Below are positions 17,081 to 26,295 of a DNA stretch of 64,000 bases, piece by piece. The notes beneath the pieces were generated by a model. It searched no databases, had not been told where the DNA came from, and saw nothing but the letters and a program-made list of their open reading frames with translations. Where the stretch lies: contig CAZUCE010000003.1 of the NCBI GenBank assembly GCA_964619265.1, forward strand, positions 62,001-126,000, written 5' to 3'. The DNA is from CAZUCE01 sp964619265. GTDB taxonomy: Bacteria; Planctomycetota; UBA1135; GCA-002686595. Both the position numbers and the translations under genes were made by a program. Every line of letters starts with the position of its first letter. The first letter of the stretch is position 1.

Positions 17081-20000
17081 ATGCCCCCCCAGCCCGAGTC
17101 TCCCTCCCCCGAGGATCGCCGCTCGCCGTCCAACCAGCCGGCGCCTGGCGGATCACCCAGCCCTGCGGGCGGCGAATCTTCCGGCCCTGCGGGCGGCGAA
17201 TTTTCCAGCCCTGCGGGCGGCCGCGATTCGGGATCCTCGACTCGGCCGGAGATGGCCGACGGGCCGGACAGCTGTGGCCCGCGCTCGAGCTTCTTGGGTG
17301 GACCGATCCCTGCTCCCGCGCCGGGCACAACCACGCCGCGCGGCTCGACCGAGCAGGTTCTCGATCGACTCTCGACGCCCGCTGGTGCGCTCACCCGCTA
17401 CGAAGAGCCGGAAGAGATCGCCCGTGGCGGCATGGGGATGATCCAACGGATTTGGGACCGAGACCTGCGCCGGTTTTTGGTTCGCAAAGTGATGTTGCTC
17501 GGTCGCGATCGAGATGCAAAGCGCCAGAACGAGAGGATGGATCCGCGCGTGATCCAACGCTTCCTCGAGGAAGCACAAATCACCGGACAACTCGACCACC
17601 CCGGCATCGTTCCGGTGCACGACATCGGTGTCGACGAAGAAGGCCGGTTGTGGTTCACCATGCCGCTCGTGCAGGGCGAAGAACTCGGTCGAGTGATCGA
17701 GCAATACCGCCAAGGCGCCACCGAGTGGAGCCGCGCACGCCTGCTCGCCCACCTGCTGCTTGCGATGGAAGCCGTCGCCTTCGCGCACTCGCGCTCGGTG
17801 ATCCACCGCGACCTCAAGCCAGAGAACATCATGGTGGGCCGTTTCGGTCAGACCTACGTGATGGACTGGGGGCTGGCGCGGGTCGTTCGTCGCGGAGAAT
17901 CGGAGGAAGCGGACGGCGAAGACGCCCCGGACCTCGACGTCCGTCCGATTCCGCTGCTCGGCCCGGACAATTCGGGAACCGTAAGCACCTCGCGCGACGT
18001 GGACTCCGGCGACGAAGCGGATGGTTCGCTGGTCACCGTTTTCGGCGATCTGATCGGTACTCCGGGCTACATGGCCCCCGAACAAGCGCGCGGCGAGCAC
18101 GAGCGAGTCGGGCCTCGCTCGGACGTTTACGCCATGGGTGCCGTGCTGTATCAGCTCCTGACCGGGCACCGACCCTACAGCGACCCGATCGCCAAAAGCG
18201 GCGGCAAGCAGTTGTTTGATCGCATCCTTGAGGACCGCCCAACGCCGATCCGCGAGCTTTCAGCAACCGAACCCGAGGAGCTCGTCGCCATCGCAGAGAA
18301 AGCGATGAGCGCGATCCCCTCCGAACGCTACGCGTCGATGGTCGAAATGACCGAGGACCTGCGCGCCTACCTCGAGGGTCGCGTGGTCTCGGCCTACGAG
18401 ACCGGTGTTCGCGCCGAGTTCCGCAAATGGGTGATGCGTAACAAGCTGGCCGCCAGCCTGATCGCGCTCGTGCTGTTGACCGGACTGTTCGGTTCCATCG
18501 CGTTCTTCCAGCAACAGCAACGCAGCCTCGACAACCTCAGCGAAGAGCAGGCACGTACCGAAAACGAGCGCGAGCGGGTCGCCCAAACCGCGGTCGAGCT
18601 GGAAGATGCCCTCGATCGGGCGGAACGACAAAAGGAGGAAGCCGACCGAGCTCGCCGGCAGGCGGAGCAAGAGTCGGTGCTCAACGAAAACCTGCGCCGG
18701 GAAGCGGAGCGCGAGCGAGAGAGTGCGCAGCTCTCCAACCTGAGCCAGCAGGAGAGTTCGATCCGTGCGCGGCGCACCGGCTACGCCGCCAACCTGCTGG
18801 CCGCGCAGCTGTTTCTGCGCGACGGCAAGCTCACCGAAGCGCGCCGCAGCCTCGAAGCCGCTGACGTCGAGTTCCGTGGCTTCGAGTGGCAACACCTAAG
18901 CCAGCGCCTCGACATGAGCCTTCGCACCGGCAGTGGTCCGGCCGGTACGGTTCTGGGCGCCGGCATCTCGCCCGGGAAGTTCGTGGCGACCCTGGGCGGC
19001 AACGGCCGCATCTCCCTGTGGGACCCGAGCACCGCCGAGCTGCTCTCCGAGCATTCGCTCGGCCCCGAAACCGGTGCGTGCGCGCTCGCGACCTCCGAGG
19101 ATGGAGTGCTCGTGGTCGGCTGCGAGGACGGCGCCCTGTGGGCCTTCCCTGAGCCGGGCGAGCTCGGCAAGTTGAGCTTGCCAGTCCAGCTCACCACTCC
19201 CGCGGAACTGCGAGGCAACCCGATCCGGCACGCAGGCTTCGCGCAGGGCGGGGAACGCTTCTACGCCGTCTTCCAGAGCTTCGGAGGAGGGGCCCACACC
19301 GTGGGGTTCGACGCCCCGCTGGGTCGCAGCTCGGGCCGCGTCGTGGCAGTCACCGAGTCCTCGGTGACTGCGTTGGCTTGCGACCCCGGTCGAGATCGCT
19401 ACGCGCTCGGCTTGACAAGCGGAGAGCTGCTGCTCTCTGAGTCCGGGCAACAACGCCCAATCGTTGTGCAAGAGGGTCTGACTGGAGCGATCAGCACGCT
19501 TGCCTTCGGATCGGACTCGAGCACCTTGCTCCTCGGCGATGCGAGCGGCTGGGTGCGCGACCTCGACCTGGACTTAGGCACGGTTCGCAAGACCTTTCAG
19601 CGCGAGCTACAGGTACGGGGAGGTCTCCTGGAATCGACGCCCCACGAAAGCAAGGTCACCGCTCTGTGTTCCTGCCTCGAAGGCCAACGACTTTTGAGCG
19701 CCGACGCCAACGGGCGATTGTGCCTGTGGGACTTGGAGACCGGAGGCTTCCTGGCCGAACTGCGCGGGCACCTCTCCGCCATCCGCTCCCTCCAACTCGA
19801 TCCCAGCGAGCAGGTCATTTGGTCAGGCTCCGACGACGGCACGGTCCGTGCCTGGCTGCCACTTTCAGGCGAAGCGCTCTCGGAACTCAAAGGGGATCCC
19901 TTCGACTCCGAAGCCGACCTGTGGTTTTCAAGCGACGCTACGCGGCTGTTCGTTGCCCGCGGACTCGAAGGGCGCTGGTGGGACGCAAAACGCCTCACGC

Positions 20001-21487
20001 CCGACGAGAATCCGGTGACTTCGGTGCGCTCGCTGGACAGCCCTCTGATCAACGTGGGCGGTCGCGATCAGTTCCTCTCCGCCAGCCTCGATCAGCCCCT
20101 CCTACTGGACGAGCGCGGCAATCGCGTCGGACGCGGAGACCCGCTGCCCGGCCTCCCAGTCAAGACGAGCACCGACGCGCTGGGCCAGCGGGCTGCCTTC
20201 GTCGCGCGCACCGCCACGGGCCAGCTACGCTTCTTGCTGTACGCCCTGTCCAACGAGAGCAACAACCTACGCCTGGTGCTCGATCTGCCTCTACGTATCC
20301 GGCAGATCAGCACTCTCGCTCTCTCCCCGGACGGTGCGTACGCGGCCATCGCGGAGCCCAGTGGCGGCGTTGTTTTGATCGATGTGGACGCCGGACGCCG
20401 TATCGGGTTCCTGGTTCCGAAGGAACGCGAACTCAACCTAGGCATCGGTCAGTCCGTCGCGCTTGCGCTCCGCATGGCTGTGTTCCAAGCCCAGCTCGGA
20501 CGGAACACGCTGCCTTTCCGCACGGAGCTCGAAGCCAGCGGAACCCACGAGCTCGCCGCGCTTGCCTTCGACCCTACCGGCGAACTGCTGGCCGTTTCCT
20601 TCGATGAACGCCTGGCGATTTGGGAGCTCGCGGGCGAACTCGGCACCGAACGGACCGGCCCCTCGATTCGGCACCGGCTCGCCGGACACGAAGGCCCGAT
20701 CTCCGACCTGGCATTCACCGCCCGCGGCGACCGGCTCGCGAGCGCCTCCCTCGACGGCACGCTGCGCCTTTGGGAACCACGAATCGGAACCGGACTGATC
20801 GTCCTCGAGAACCACGCCGAACCGATCTTGGCGGTGGCGTTCGATCCCGAGGGTTCGCGGCTGGCCTCGGTGGATCGCGGCGGAACTCTGCTGATCCACG
20901 AGACCGACCTGGGCACCCTGACGCCCGGCGCCCGTGAGCGAGCGACCGAACTCGCGCTGGTCGATCCCAGGCGGGTGCGCGAAGTCCTAGCCGAAGGCAC
21001 CGGCCTGCTGGAGACCGCCTTTGGTGTAAACCCGAACTTCGCGAACGATCTGGTCCAAAGCGTCTCGCGCGTCTCAAGCCTCCTGCCCCTCGGCTCGAGC
21101 CGCAGCGAAGAGGACTGGCAGGTGGTCCGGGATCCCGGCCGCCCGCGCCTTGAGTACGAACAGGCCTACGCCCGTATTCGGGGGGCCGCGGAACGCCGGC
21201 CCAGCGACGATCAACTCCAGTTCGCCAAGGCCGTCACCGAGCTGCGACTCGAGCGGCATGGAGACGCTCTCACCACCTTGGACGCCCTAGCCCGCGATTC
21301 GAGGCGTCCCATCCAGCCAGAAATCTGGGCCGTGCGCTCGATGAGCCTGGCTGGGCTAGGACGGTTCGAGGAGGCCGAAGATCAGCTTGAGGCGATGCAA
21401 GAGGACCCCAGCTGGCCCGACAGCGCCAGAGCGCGCAGCTTCCATCGAGAGGCACGTTCCCTGCTCGACGAGCTGTCCCTACGATAG
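17081..21487 (+). CDS. Transmembrane Ser/Thr protein kinase with WD40-type propeller and TPR-like tail
   Basis: The protein has 1468 residues from the ATG at 17081. Residues 1-105 are Pro/Ser/Gly-rich. The kinase domain spans about 106-440: glycine loop ARGGMGMI, ATP lysine near 136 in VRKVM, catalytic loop HRDLKPENIM (242-251), DWGLAR (262-267) in place of DFG, and GTPGYMAPEQ. About 65 residues, many acidic, separate DWG from APE. A membrane helix lies at about 455-476, followed by a Glu/Arg-rich coiled coil to about 565, then WD40-like repeats (such as LCLWDLETGGFLAEL and LASASLDGTLRLWE) to about 1280, and a TPR-like helical end. The topology places the propeller on the far side of the membrane from the kinase. 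The frame runs upstream to a TTG at 16970 but the ATG is preferred. Confidence 0.88.
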   Translation: MPPQPESPSPEDRRSPSNQPAPGGSPSPAGGESSGPAGGEFSSPAGGRDSGSSTRPEMADGPDSCGPRSSFLGGPIPAPAPGTTTPRGSTEQVLDRLSTPAGALTRYEEPEEIARGGMGMIQRIWDRDLRRFLVRKVMLLGRDRDAKRQNERMDPRVIQRFLEEAQITGQLDHPGIVPVHDIGVDEEGRLWFTMPLVQGEELGRVIEQYRQGATEWSRARLLAHLLLAMEAVAFAHSRSVIHRDLKPENIMVGRFGQTYVMDWGLARVVRRGESEEADGEDAPDLDVRPIPLLGPDNSGTVSTSRDVDSGDEADGSLVTVFGDLIGTPGYMAPEQARGEHERVGPRSDVYAMGAVLYQLLTGHRPYSDPIAKSGGKQLFDRILEDRPTPIRELSATEPEELVAIAEKAMSAIPSERYASMVEMTEDLRAYLEGRVVSAYETGVRAEFRKWVMRNKLAASLIALVLLTGLFGSIAFFQQQQRSLDNLSEEQARTENERERVAQTAVELEDALDRAERQKEEADRARRQAEQESVLNENLRREAERERESAQLSNLSQQESSIRARRTGYAANLLAAQLFLRDGKLTEARRSLEAADVEFRGFEWQHLSQRLDMSLRTGSGPAGTVLGAGISPGKFVATLGGNGRISLWDPSTAELLSEHSLGPETGACALATSEDGVLVVGCEDGALWAFPEPGELGKLSLPVQLTTPAELRGNPIRHAGFAQGGERFYAVFQSFGGGAHTVGFDAPLGRSSGRVVAVTESSVTALACDPGRDRYALGLTSGELLLSESGQQRPIVVQEGLTGAISTLAFGSDSSTLLLGDASGWVRDLDLDLGTVRKTFQRELQVRGGLLESTPHESKVTALCSCLEGQRLLSADANGRLCLWDLETGGFLAELRGHLSAIRSLQLDPSEQVIWSGSDDGTVRAWLPLSGEALSELKGDPFDSEADLWFSSDATRLFVARGLEGRWWDAKRLTPDENPVTSVRSLDSPLINVGGRDQFLSASLDQPLLLDERGNRVGRGDPLPGLPVKTSTDALGQRAAFVARTATGQLRFLLYALSNESNNLRLVLDLPLRIRQISTLALSPDGAYAAIAEPSGGVVLIDVDAGRRIGFLVPKERELNLGIGQSVALALRMAVFQAQLGRNTLPFRTELEASGTHELAALAFDPTGELLAVSFDERLAIWELAGELGTERTGPSIRHRLAGHEGPISDLAFTARGDRLASASLDGTLRLWEPRIGTGLIVLENHAEPILAVAFDPEGSRLASVDRGGTLLIHETDLGTLTPGARERATELALVDPRRVREVLAEGTGLLETAFGVNPNFANDLVQSVSRVSSLLPLGSSRSEEDWQVVRDPGRPRLEYEQAYARIRGAAERRPSDDQLQFAKAVTELRLERHGDALTTLDALARDSRRPIQPEIWAVRSMSLAGLGRFEEAEDQLEAMQEDPSWPDSARARSFHREARSLLDELSLR
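17158..17221 (+). repeat. 24-bp tandem repeat inside the kinase gene, 2.7 copies
   Basis: Two near-identical 24-bp units (17158-17181 and 17182-17205) and a partial third (17206-17221) encode SPAGGESS / GPAGGEFS / SPAGG in the low-complexity N-terminal region of the kinase. The unit is a multiple of three, so copy number can vary without breaking the frame. Confidence 0.85.
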
Positions 21488-21491
21488 GCAG

Positions 21492-23096
21492 GTGACCTAC
21501 GGAAGTGCAGCCGAGCCCGACTCGCCGAACTGGCTCTTGCGGCGCTCCGTGGGACCTAGCTTCGCGCTGCTCGCCTTGGGTTCTCAGGCCCTGGCCCAAG
21601 AGGTCGAAATCGACGTTTCCACGACCCGTTGGCGATCGACTCTCGAGTACCTCGAGGCCGACAACGACGAGGAGATCCTCAGCCTGGGGCTGCACTACGA
21701 CCTGCTGGATGCCTTCGAACTGGTGCCCGGCTCCTACGTCGGCATCGGTGGCTACACCGGACTCCTCGGCGACCGCGGCGGATTCGCAGTCGGCGGCCTG
21801 ACCCTTGGCTGGCAGCGCGACCTGGGCAAGGGCTACGGGCTCGATTTGGGTACGTTCGTCGGAGCCGGCGGCTCGGACGAAGGCGATTGGGGGGGCGGCT
21901 TGTTCGTGCGCCCTCACGTCGGCATCGAGAAGCAGTTGAAGAGCGGTGCGGGCCTGCGGCTGGAAGTCAGCCACGCCAACGTGCCCGGCGGAGACCTGGA
22001 GAGCACCCAGGTCGCCATCGGCATCACCAACTTGGACGCGTTCCTCACCGCAGACTGGGCCTTCACGGAACTCGGCCGGCTATCCGGGGAAGCGATCGAA
22101 ACCACCAGCGAGGCGCTTTCGCTCTCGCTGGTCCGGTTCTTCCCAAGCAACCTCACCGAATTCGACACCGGGTTCGACTTCGAACGCAGCGGAATCACTC
22201 TGGCCCAAATCGGCTACGACCAGCCCCTGGCAGGCGGCTGGTTCCTTCCGCTCGAAGTGGGGGCCGCGGTCGCCGGCGAGGTCTCGGGCTATCTTCAGGC
22301 GCTGCTCGGCCTCGGCTACCGGGCCCCGCTGTTCGGCAGCCGCGTGAACTGGCGCCTGCAGGGTCTGGTTGGCGGCGCTGGCGGCGGTGGGCTGGACACC
22401 GGTGGCGGCCTGCTCACCGGCGGAAAGATCGGTCTGGAAGGCCAGGCCGGCGAACGCTTCCTGGTCAAAATTCTTGGCGGCTACCTGGTCGCCCCAACCG
22501 GCGAATTCGACGGCTTCACCCTCGAAGGCGGATTGTCCTGGGCGCCCCGCCGCCTCAACCCGCGACCGGGAACCGACCTGGACCGCTTTCAAAGCCAGGG
22601 CCTCGACGACGACGATCTCTCGCTCGACACCTGGAGGCTCCAGTTGCTCCACAAGTCGATCTCCCCGGACTCCTCTGTACTACTCCAAGATGGAAGCCCC
22701 GGCGACGAGGATATCCAGCTGCTCGGCGTCGGCTTTCAAAAGCCCTTGAGCGAGTCGTTCGCCCTCGCGCTCCGGGCCTTCGGCGCCTGGGATGGCGATG
22801 TCGGAGGCTATCGCGAAGGCCAGGTCGGCGTGCTCTACAGCCTGCCCGTGCTCGAGCCCTTCAACCCAAACGGCGACTTCTACGTGTCCTACTTCGCCGG
22901 CGTCGGCGGTGGCGGCGGCGTGGATCTCGGCTCAGGTTTGTTTCATCAGTTGGGCATTGGCTACAGCTACCGGCCGCTTCGCAACCTCAGTCTGTCCATT
23001 GAAGCCGCCACCCTCGACGGGCCCGATGGCACCTTCGAAGGTCAGTCGATTGGATTCGGTCTGACCTACGACCTGACCGTGCCGGTTTCGCGCTAG
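21492..23096 (+). CDS. Predicted outer-membrane beta-barrel protein
   Basis: The protein has about 534 residues. A short basic stretch and hydrophobic segment end in SQALA-QEV, a normal export signal. The rest alternates polar and hydrophobic residues with many Gly/Tyr/Trp turns (for example GGYTGLLGDRGGFAVGGLTL and YVSYFAGVGGGGGVDLGSGL), as in outer-membrane barrels. An apparent internal duplication exists: the two halves both contain LxLVRFFPSN/LLHKSISPDSS-like strands followed by an 'IGYDQPL' or 'LGVGFQKPL' element. No named family is recognised. The start is uncertain: GTG 21492 lies 4 bp after the kinase stop and is chosen over an ATG that would overlap the kinase by 100 bp. It is probably co-transcribed with the kinase. 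Confidence 0.6.
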   Translation: MTYGSAAEPDSPNWLLRRSVGPSFALLALGSQALAQEVEIDVSTTRWRSTLEYLEADNDEEILSLGLHYDLLDAFELVPGSYVGIGGYTGLLGDRGGFAVGGLTLGWQRDLGKGYGLDLGTFVGAGGSDEGDWGGGLFVRPHVGIEKQLKSGAGLRLEVSHANVPGGDLESTQVAIGITNLDAFLTADWAFTELGRLSGEAIETTSEALSLSLVRFFPSNLTEFDTGFDFERSGITLAQIGYDQPLAGGWFLPLEVGAAVAGEVSGYLQALLGLGYRAPLFGSRVNWRLQGLVGGAGGGGLDTGGGLLTGGKIGLEGQAGERFLVKILGGYLVAPTGEFDGFTLEGGLSWAPRRLNPRPGTDLDRFQSQGLDDDDLSLDTWRLQLLHKSISPDSSVLLQDGSPGDEDIQLLGVGFQKPLSESFALALRAFGAWDGDVGGYREGQVGVLYSLPVLEPFNPNGDFYVSYFAGVGGGGGVDLGSGLFHQLGIGYSYRPLRNLSLSIEAATLDGPDGTFEGQSIGFGLTYDLTVPVSR

Positions 23097-23113
23097 TTCC
23101 CGCAGGCTCCCTG

Positions 23114-23959
23114 ATGAGCGCCGCCCGACTTCGCCTGGGAACTTCGAGCTGGTCCGAGAAAGCCTGGGTCGGCCCGTTCTACCCGCCCGGTTCGAAGCCC
23201 GGAGAGTTCTTGGCCCTGTATGCCAGTCGCTACGACACAGTCGAAGCGGACGTCACCTACTACAGGATTCCAGACGACCGACTGGTCGATGGCTGGCGCG
23301 CCAAGACACCGGATGGTTTTCGCCTGTGCGCTAAATTTCCTCGCACGATCGTGCACGCAGGCTCGGGCCCGCGCCCCGATGGCGAGCGTGTCCTGGTTCC
23401 CGAACACACTCGCTCGGAAACCGAACGCTTCCTGAAAGCAATGCTGCGCCTGGGAGATCGCTGCGGCCCGCTGGTGCTCCAATTCCCCTACTTCAATCGA
23501 ACGGCGTTTGCGTCCAAGGAGCCCTTCCTGGAGCGTCTGAACGACTTCCTTGGCTTCCTTCCCAAGGACCTGCGATACGCCGTCGAGCTGCGCAATCGCA
23601 ACTGGCTTGGGCCCGACCTACTCGCGATCCTCCGGACCCACCGGGTCGCCCTGACCCTCGTCGACTTGCCCTACATGCCAAGCCCAAAGAGCTGGCCCAA
23701 GGCGGTAGAGGGCTCTCCCGCGGACCTGATCACGACCGATTTCACGTACCTACGCCTGATCGGCGATCGCAAGAAGACCGAGGAAGCCGCCGAAGCCTTC
23801 GACCGCACCGTGCTCGATCTCTCAGAGCGCCTCGTCGACTGGGCCGAACTCGTCACAGTCCTGCGCGAACAAGTGAATGAGGTCTACGGATTCGCAAACA
23901 ACCACTTCGCCGGCTACGGCCCAGGCACGATCGACGAATTCGCGGACAGGCTCGGCTGA
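23114..23959 (+). CDS. DUF72 (YecE-like) TIM-barrel protein
   Basis: The 281-residue protein covers the whole DUF72 family. It has LRLGTSSWSEKAWVGPFYPP near the N-terminus, the YDTVEADVTYYRIP segment, LQFPYFN, AVELRNRNW, a late DFTYLRLIGD strand and the C-terminal VYGFANNHFAGYGPGTIDEF. The family folds as a TIM barrel with conserved acidic and aromatic residues, but its reaction is not established. It follows the barrel gene by 17 bp in the same direction. Confidence 0.87.
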   Translation: MSAARLRLGTSSWSEKAWVGPFYPPGSKPGEFLALYASRYDTVEADVTYYRIPDDRLVDGWRAKTPDGFRLCAKFPRTIVHAGSGPRPDGERVLVPEHTRSETERFLKAMLRLGDRCGPLVLQFPYFNRTAFASKEPFLERLNDFLGFLPKDLRYAVELRNRNWLGPDLLAILRTHRVALTLVDLPYMPSPKSWPKAVEGSPADLITTDFTYLRLIGDRKKTEEAAEAFDRTVLDLSERLVDWAELVTVLREQVNEVYGFANNHFAGYGPGTIDEFADRLG

Positions 23960-23976
23960 GCTTTCGCTCAAGACAC

Positions 23977-24016
23977 AAAAAAAGGGAACCCCGCGCTTCC
24001 GCGCCGGATTCCCCTT
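23977..24016 (-). terminator. Intrinsic terminator of the cupredoxin-like gene
   Basis: Read on the minus strand, a GC-rich stem (GGGAA..CC.GCGC paired with GCGC.GG.TTCCC) with a GGAA loop is followed directly by seven T residues. It lies 30 bases after the stop codon at 24046. On the plus strand it falls shortly after the DUF72 gene and may also help to end that transcript. Confidence 0.8.
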
Positions 24017-24045
24017 GGAACGCGCACCCACCGGCGCGGGGGTGC

Positions 24046-24858
24046 TCAGGCGCCGACCGTAATGATCAAACCGTTGGTGACGCCGATGCCGTTGACCGCA
24101 ACCGGGTCGATGACGGCGCCCTGGGCGTAAAGATCCAGACCTACCAGCGCAGGGTTGTTCGGCAGCGGAAGCAGCAGCGTCGCCGGGTTTCCCGAACCTG
24201 CCCAAGGAGCCGGGCCGAGCTGCAGGATCGGGTTCGGCGGTGCCAGCGACAGGAGGAACTCACCGACCGCAGCCGGGCCTCCCATGCCAAAACCTGGGAC
24301 CGGAGTGCCATTCGGGAAGTTCGGATCGGGGGCCGTGGCCAGCACCACCAGTGCGACGCCGGGTCCCGCGGACGGGTCGACGGGGTTGTCGACCTCAAAC
24401 GCCATGGTGTCCCCAATCGTCGCATTGCCCTCGGAGAAACGCAGGCTGCCCTCGGGGTTGGCCATGCCGTAGGGCTCGACAGAACCGGAGAGGTTCGTCA
24501 CGGTTACGTCGGCGATCATCACCGGCAGATGGACGAAGCAGTAGTAGGGATAGACGTTCCCTGTCTTCGGGAAATTCGAGAGCACAGCTCCGTCGAAGGT
24601 GAATTCGAACATGCCGTTGACCTCCGGAGATCCGGTGTCGAAGACCCCGTCGGGAGACACCGACTGAAATTCCGTCTCGCCGCTCACCACGTTGTGGAAG
24701 CCAACGACCCAGTCCCAACGAACGGTGTCGCCCTGTTCGATGACGAGGTTCTGCGGCGCGAAGCTGGTCGCAAAAAGTTCGACCAGATGGGTGGTCTGGG
24801 CGGCAGCCGGTGAGGCCAAAACAGCAGCCGAAAGGCCGAAGGAGATCGAACGGAGCAT
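24046..24858 (-). CDS. Secreted cupredoxin-like copper protein with C-terminal planctomycete-type module
   Basis: From the ATG at 24858 the protein has 270 residues with a signal peptide ending ASPAAA-QTT. Residues 22-122 resemble a plastocyanin/halocyanin domain: TSFAPQNLVIEQGDTVRWDW, then the type 1 copper ligands H55 (GFHNVV), C107, H110 and M114 (YYCFVHLPVM). The Cys-His-Met spacing CxxHxxxM lies between those of amicyanin and plastocyanin. Residues 140-270 form a Gly/Pro-rich module ending PVAVNGIGVTNGLIITVG, like that of the metalloprotease at 82-2538. The frame is open upstream to 25089 but that would overlap the glycosyltransferase gene and lose the signal. Electron transfer is a plausible role. 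Confidence 0.8.
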   Translation of the reverse strand: MLRSISFGLSAAVLASPAAAQTTHLVELFATSFAPQNLVIEQGDTVRWDWVVGFHNVVSGETEFQSVSPDGVFDTGSPEVNGMFEFTFDGAVLSNFPKTGNVYPYYCFVHLPVMIADVTVTNLSGSVEPYGMANPEGSLRFSEGNATIGDTMAFEVDNPVDPSAGPGVALVVLATAPDPNFPNGTPVPGFGMGGPAAVGEFLLSLAPPNPILQLGPAPWAGSGNPATLLLPLPNNPALVGLDLYAQGAVIDPVAVNGIGVTNGLIITVGA

Positions 24859-25006
24859 GGTGCGGTACGAGTGGGAAGAGAGGTCAGGTTTTGGACGGTC
24901 CGGACCGGTTCTTGGTGCCCTGAAACCTACTTCACAAGGGCTCGTACGACGGATTGTCTCGGAACGCTCCGGGTAGCCCAGCTCACGGGAGAGCCCAGGG
25001 CGCGAC

Positions 25007-26089
25007 TCAAGCGTCCAGCGCGCGAAGAAAAGCCCGGGCGTGCTCGGCCCACGGGTAGCGACAAGCCAGTTGAACTCGAGCTTGGGCAAGGTCGGGGTCG
25101 AGGGCTCGCTCCGAACCTGCCCGAAGCGCGTCCAGCAGTCCGTCCTTGCCCCGGCGCCCGCCCAAAGGCGGGGCGTAATCGACCAAGGAACCCAGCGTTT
25201 CGCGGAAGGCCGGGAGATCGCTGACCACCGCTCCGCGCCCCGAGCGCAGGGCTTCCAACGGGGTGACCGGCGTGAGCTCGTCGTGCGAAAGGTGCACCAA
25301 CAGGGTCGTGTCCGTTAGGTGGTCCAGCATGTTCCGTTCCTCATCCGTGTCGATCCAGTGGATGTGCTTTCTGGCCGCACAGAACGAGACCCGCCGGACA
25401 AACTTCTCGGCCGCATCCCCAGCCGGCCCGATCCATCGCAGCTCGGAGGCGACTCCTTGCGCATGCAGAACTTCGAACGCCTCGAGAATTCGCATCGGTT
25501 CGCGGTCTTCCCGCAACCCGCCGAGCACCAACCATGCAGGCCGATTCGGCAAAGGAAGCGGCGCCCTCCCCATCCGATGCCAGTGGTCGCAACCGACCGG
25601 TAGCCGCAGCACGCGCTCGGCCGAAAATCCAAAATCCTCGATGAGCCGGCGCTCGCCTTCGGCGGAGAACACGATGCAACGGTCGAGGCGTTCAAGCCCC
25701 GCTCGGATTCCGGAGGACCGTTCGTCGCCGGGCGGCGGCAGCTCCGAGACCGGAGCTAGGGTCCGCGCTCGATGCACCGGCGGCCAGCCCGGCTCCGCGC
25801 GCAGAAACCAATCGCAGCGTCCGACGAATCGATCCGCCGCGATCCCGACCTTGGCCAGGGTCGCCAGCCCGCCGCGCGGCAGGGGCATGCTGAAGCGCTT
25901 GAGCGGAACGAGCGAGTTCTCAATCCCCAGTTGGTCCGCTCCGATCGTCCGCTTCGCACGTCCCCAGTCAAGCAGCCGCAGCTCGGCTCCGTCCTCGATC
26001 GCAGCCAAGGCACGAACCAGTTCACGGAGGTAACGACCCACTCCTCGCGGATGCGTGCAGGCGGGGTAGTAGTCGACGCCGAGGATCAT
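25007..26089 (-). CDS. GT-B glycosyltransferase (GT4-like)
   Basis: The protein has 360 residues from the ATG at 26089. It starts ILGVDYYPACTHPRGVGRYLRELVRAL, the glycine-rich acceptor-side motif of GT4 enzymes. Later it shows PAWLVLGGLREDREPMRILEAF for the second Rossmann domain and LTPVTPLEALRSGRGAVVSDL, the E-x7-E-like nucleotide-sugar region. It would add a sugar to a lipid- or polymer-linked acceptor in the cytoplasm. The sugar and acceptor are unknown. It stands alone, 206 bp after the acylphosphatase-like gene and 148 bp before the cupredoxin-like gene. Confidence 0.82.
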   Translation of the reverse strand: MILGVDYYPACTHPRGVGRYLRELVRALAAIEDGAELRLLDWGRAKRTIGADQLGIENSLVPLKRFSMPLPRGGLATLAKVGIAADRFVGRCDWFLRAEPGWPPVHRARTLAPVSELPPPGDERSSGIRAGLERLDRCIVFSAEGERRLIEDFGFSAERVLRLPVGCDHWHRMGRAPLPLPNRPAWLVLGGLREDREPMRILEAFEVLHAQGVASELRWIGPAGDAAEKFVRRVSFCAARKHIHWIDTDEERNMLDHLTDTTLLVHLSHDELTPVTPLEALRSGRGAVVSDLPAFRETLGSLVDYAPPLGGRRGKDGLLDALRAGSERALDPDLAQARVQLACRYPWAEHARAFLRALDA

Positions 26090-26295
26090 GGCAGAACTTC
26101 TTGGAGCCCAGCAGGACACGAGTGCCTTGCTGAGAGGTTCGCCGCGAAGATCGAGGCCGGTTCCTTTGCCTGCCTACCTTCCAGCCCGCCCAGCCACGCA
26201 AGGGAAGCGTAGCCACGGGCACCCCGTAGGAGGCCTCCCGGCGACAGGGAACTACGAGCGAATTCCGCTGCGAGAATGACCAGCGGGCCCCGCGA

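Noticed and set aside
23958..23971. Small TGAGC/GCTCA hairpin at the DUF72 stop as a terminator
   Set aside because: A 5-bp stem without a T tract is too weak; the minus-strand terminator beside it is far stronger.
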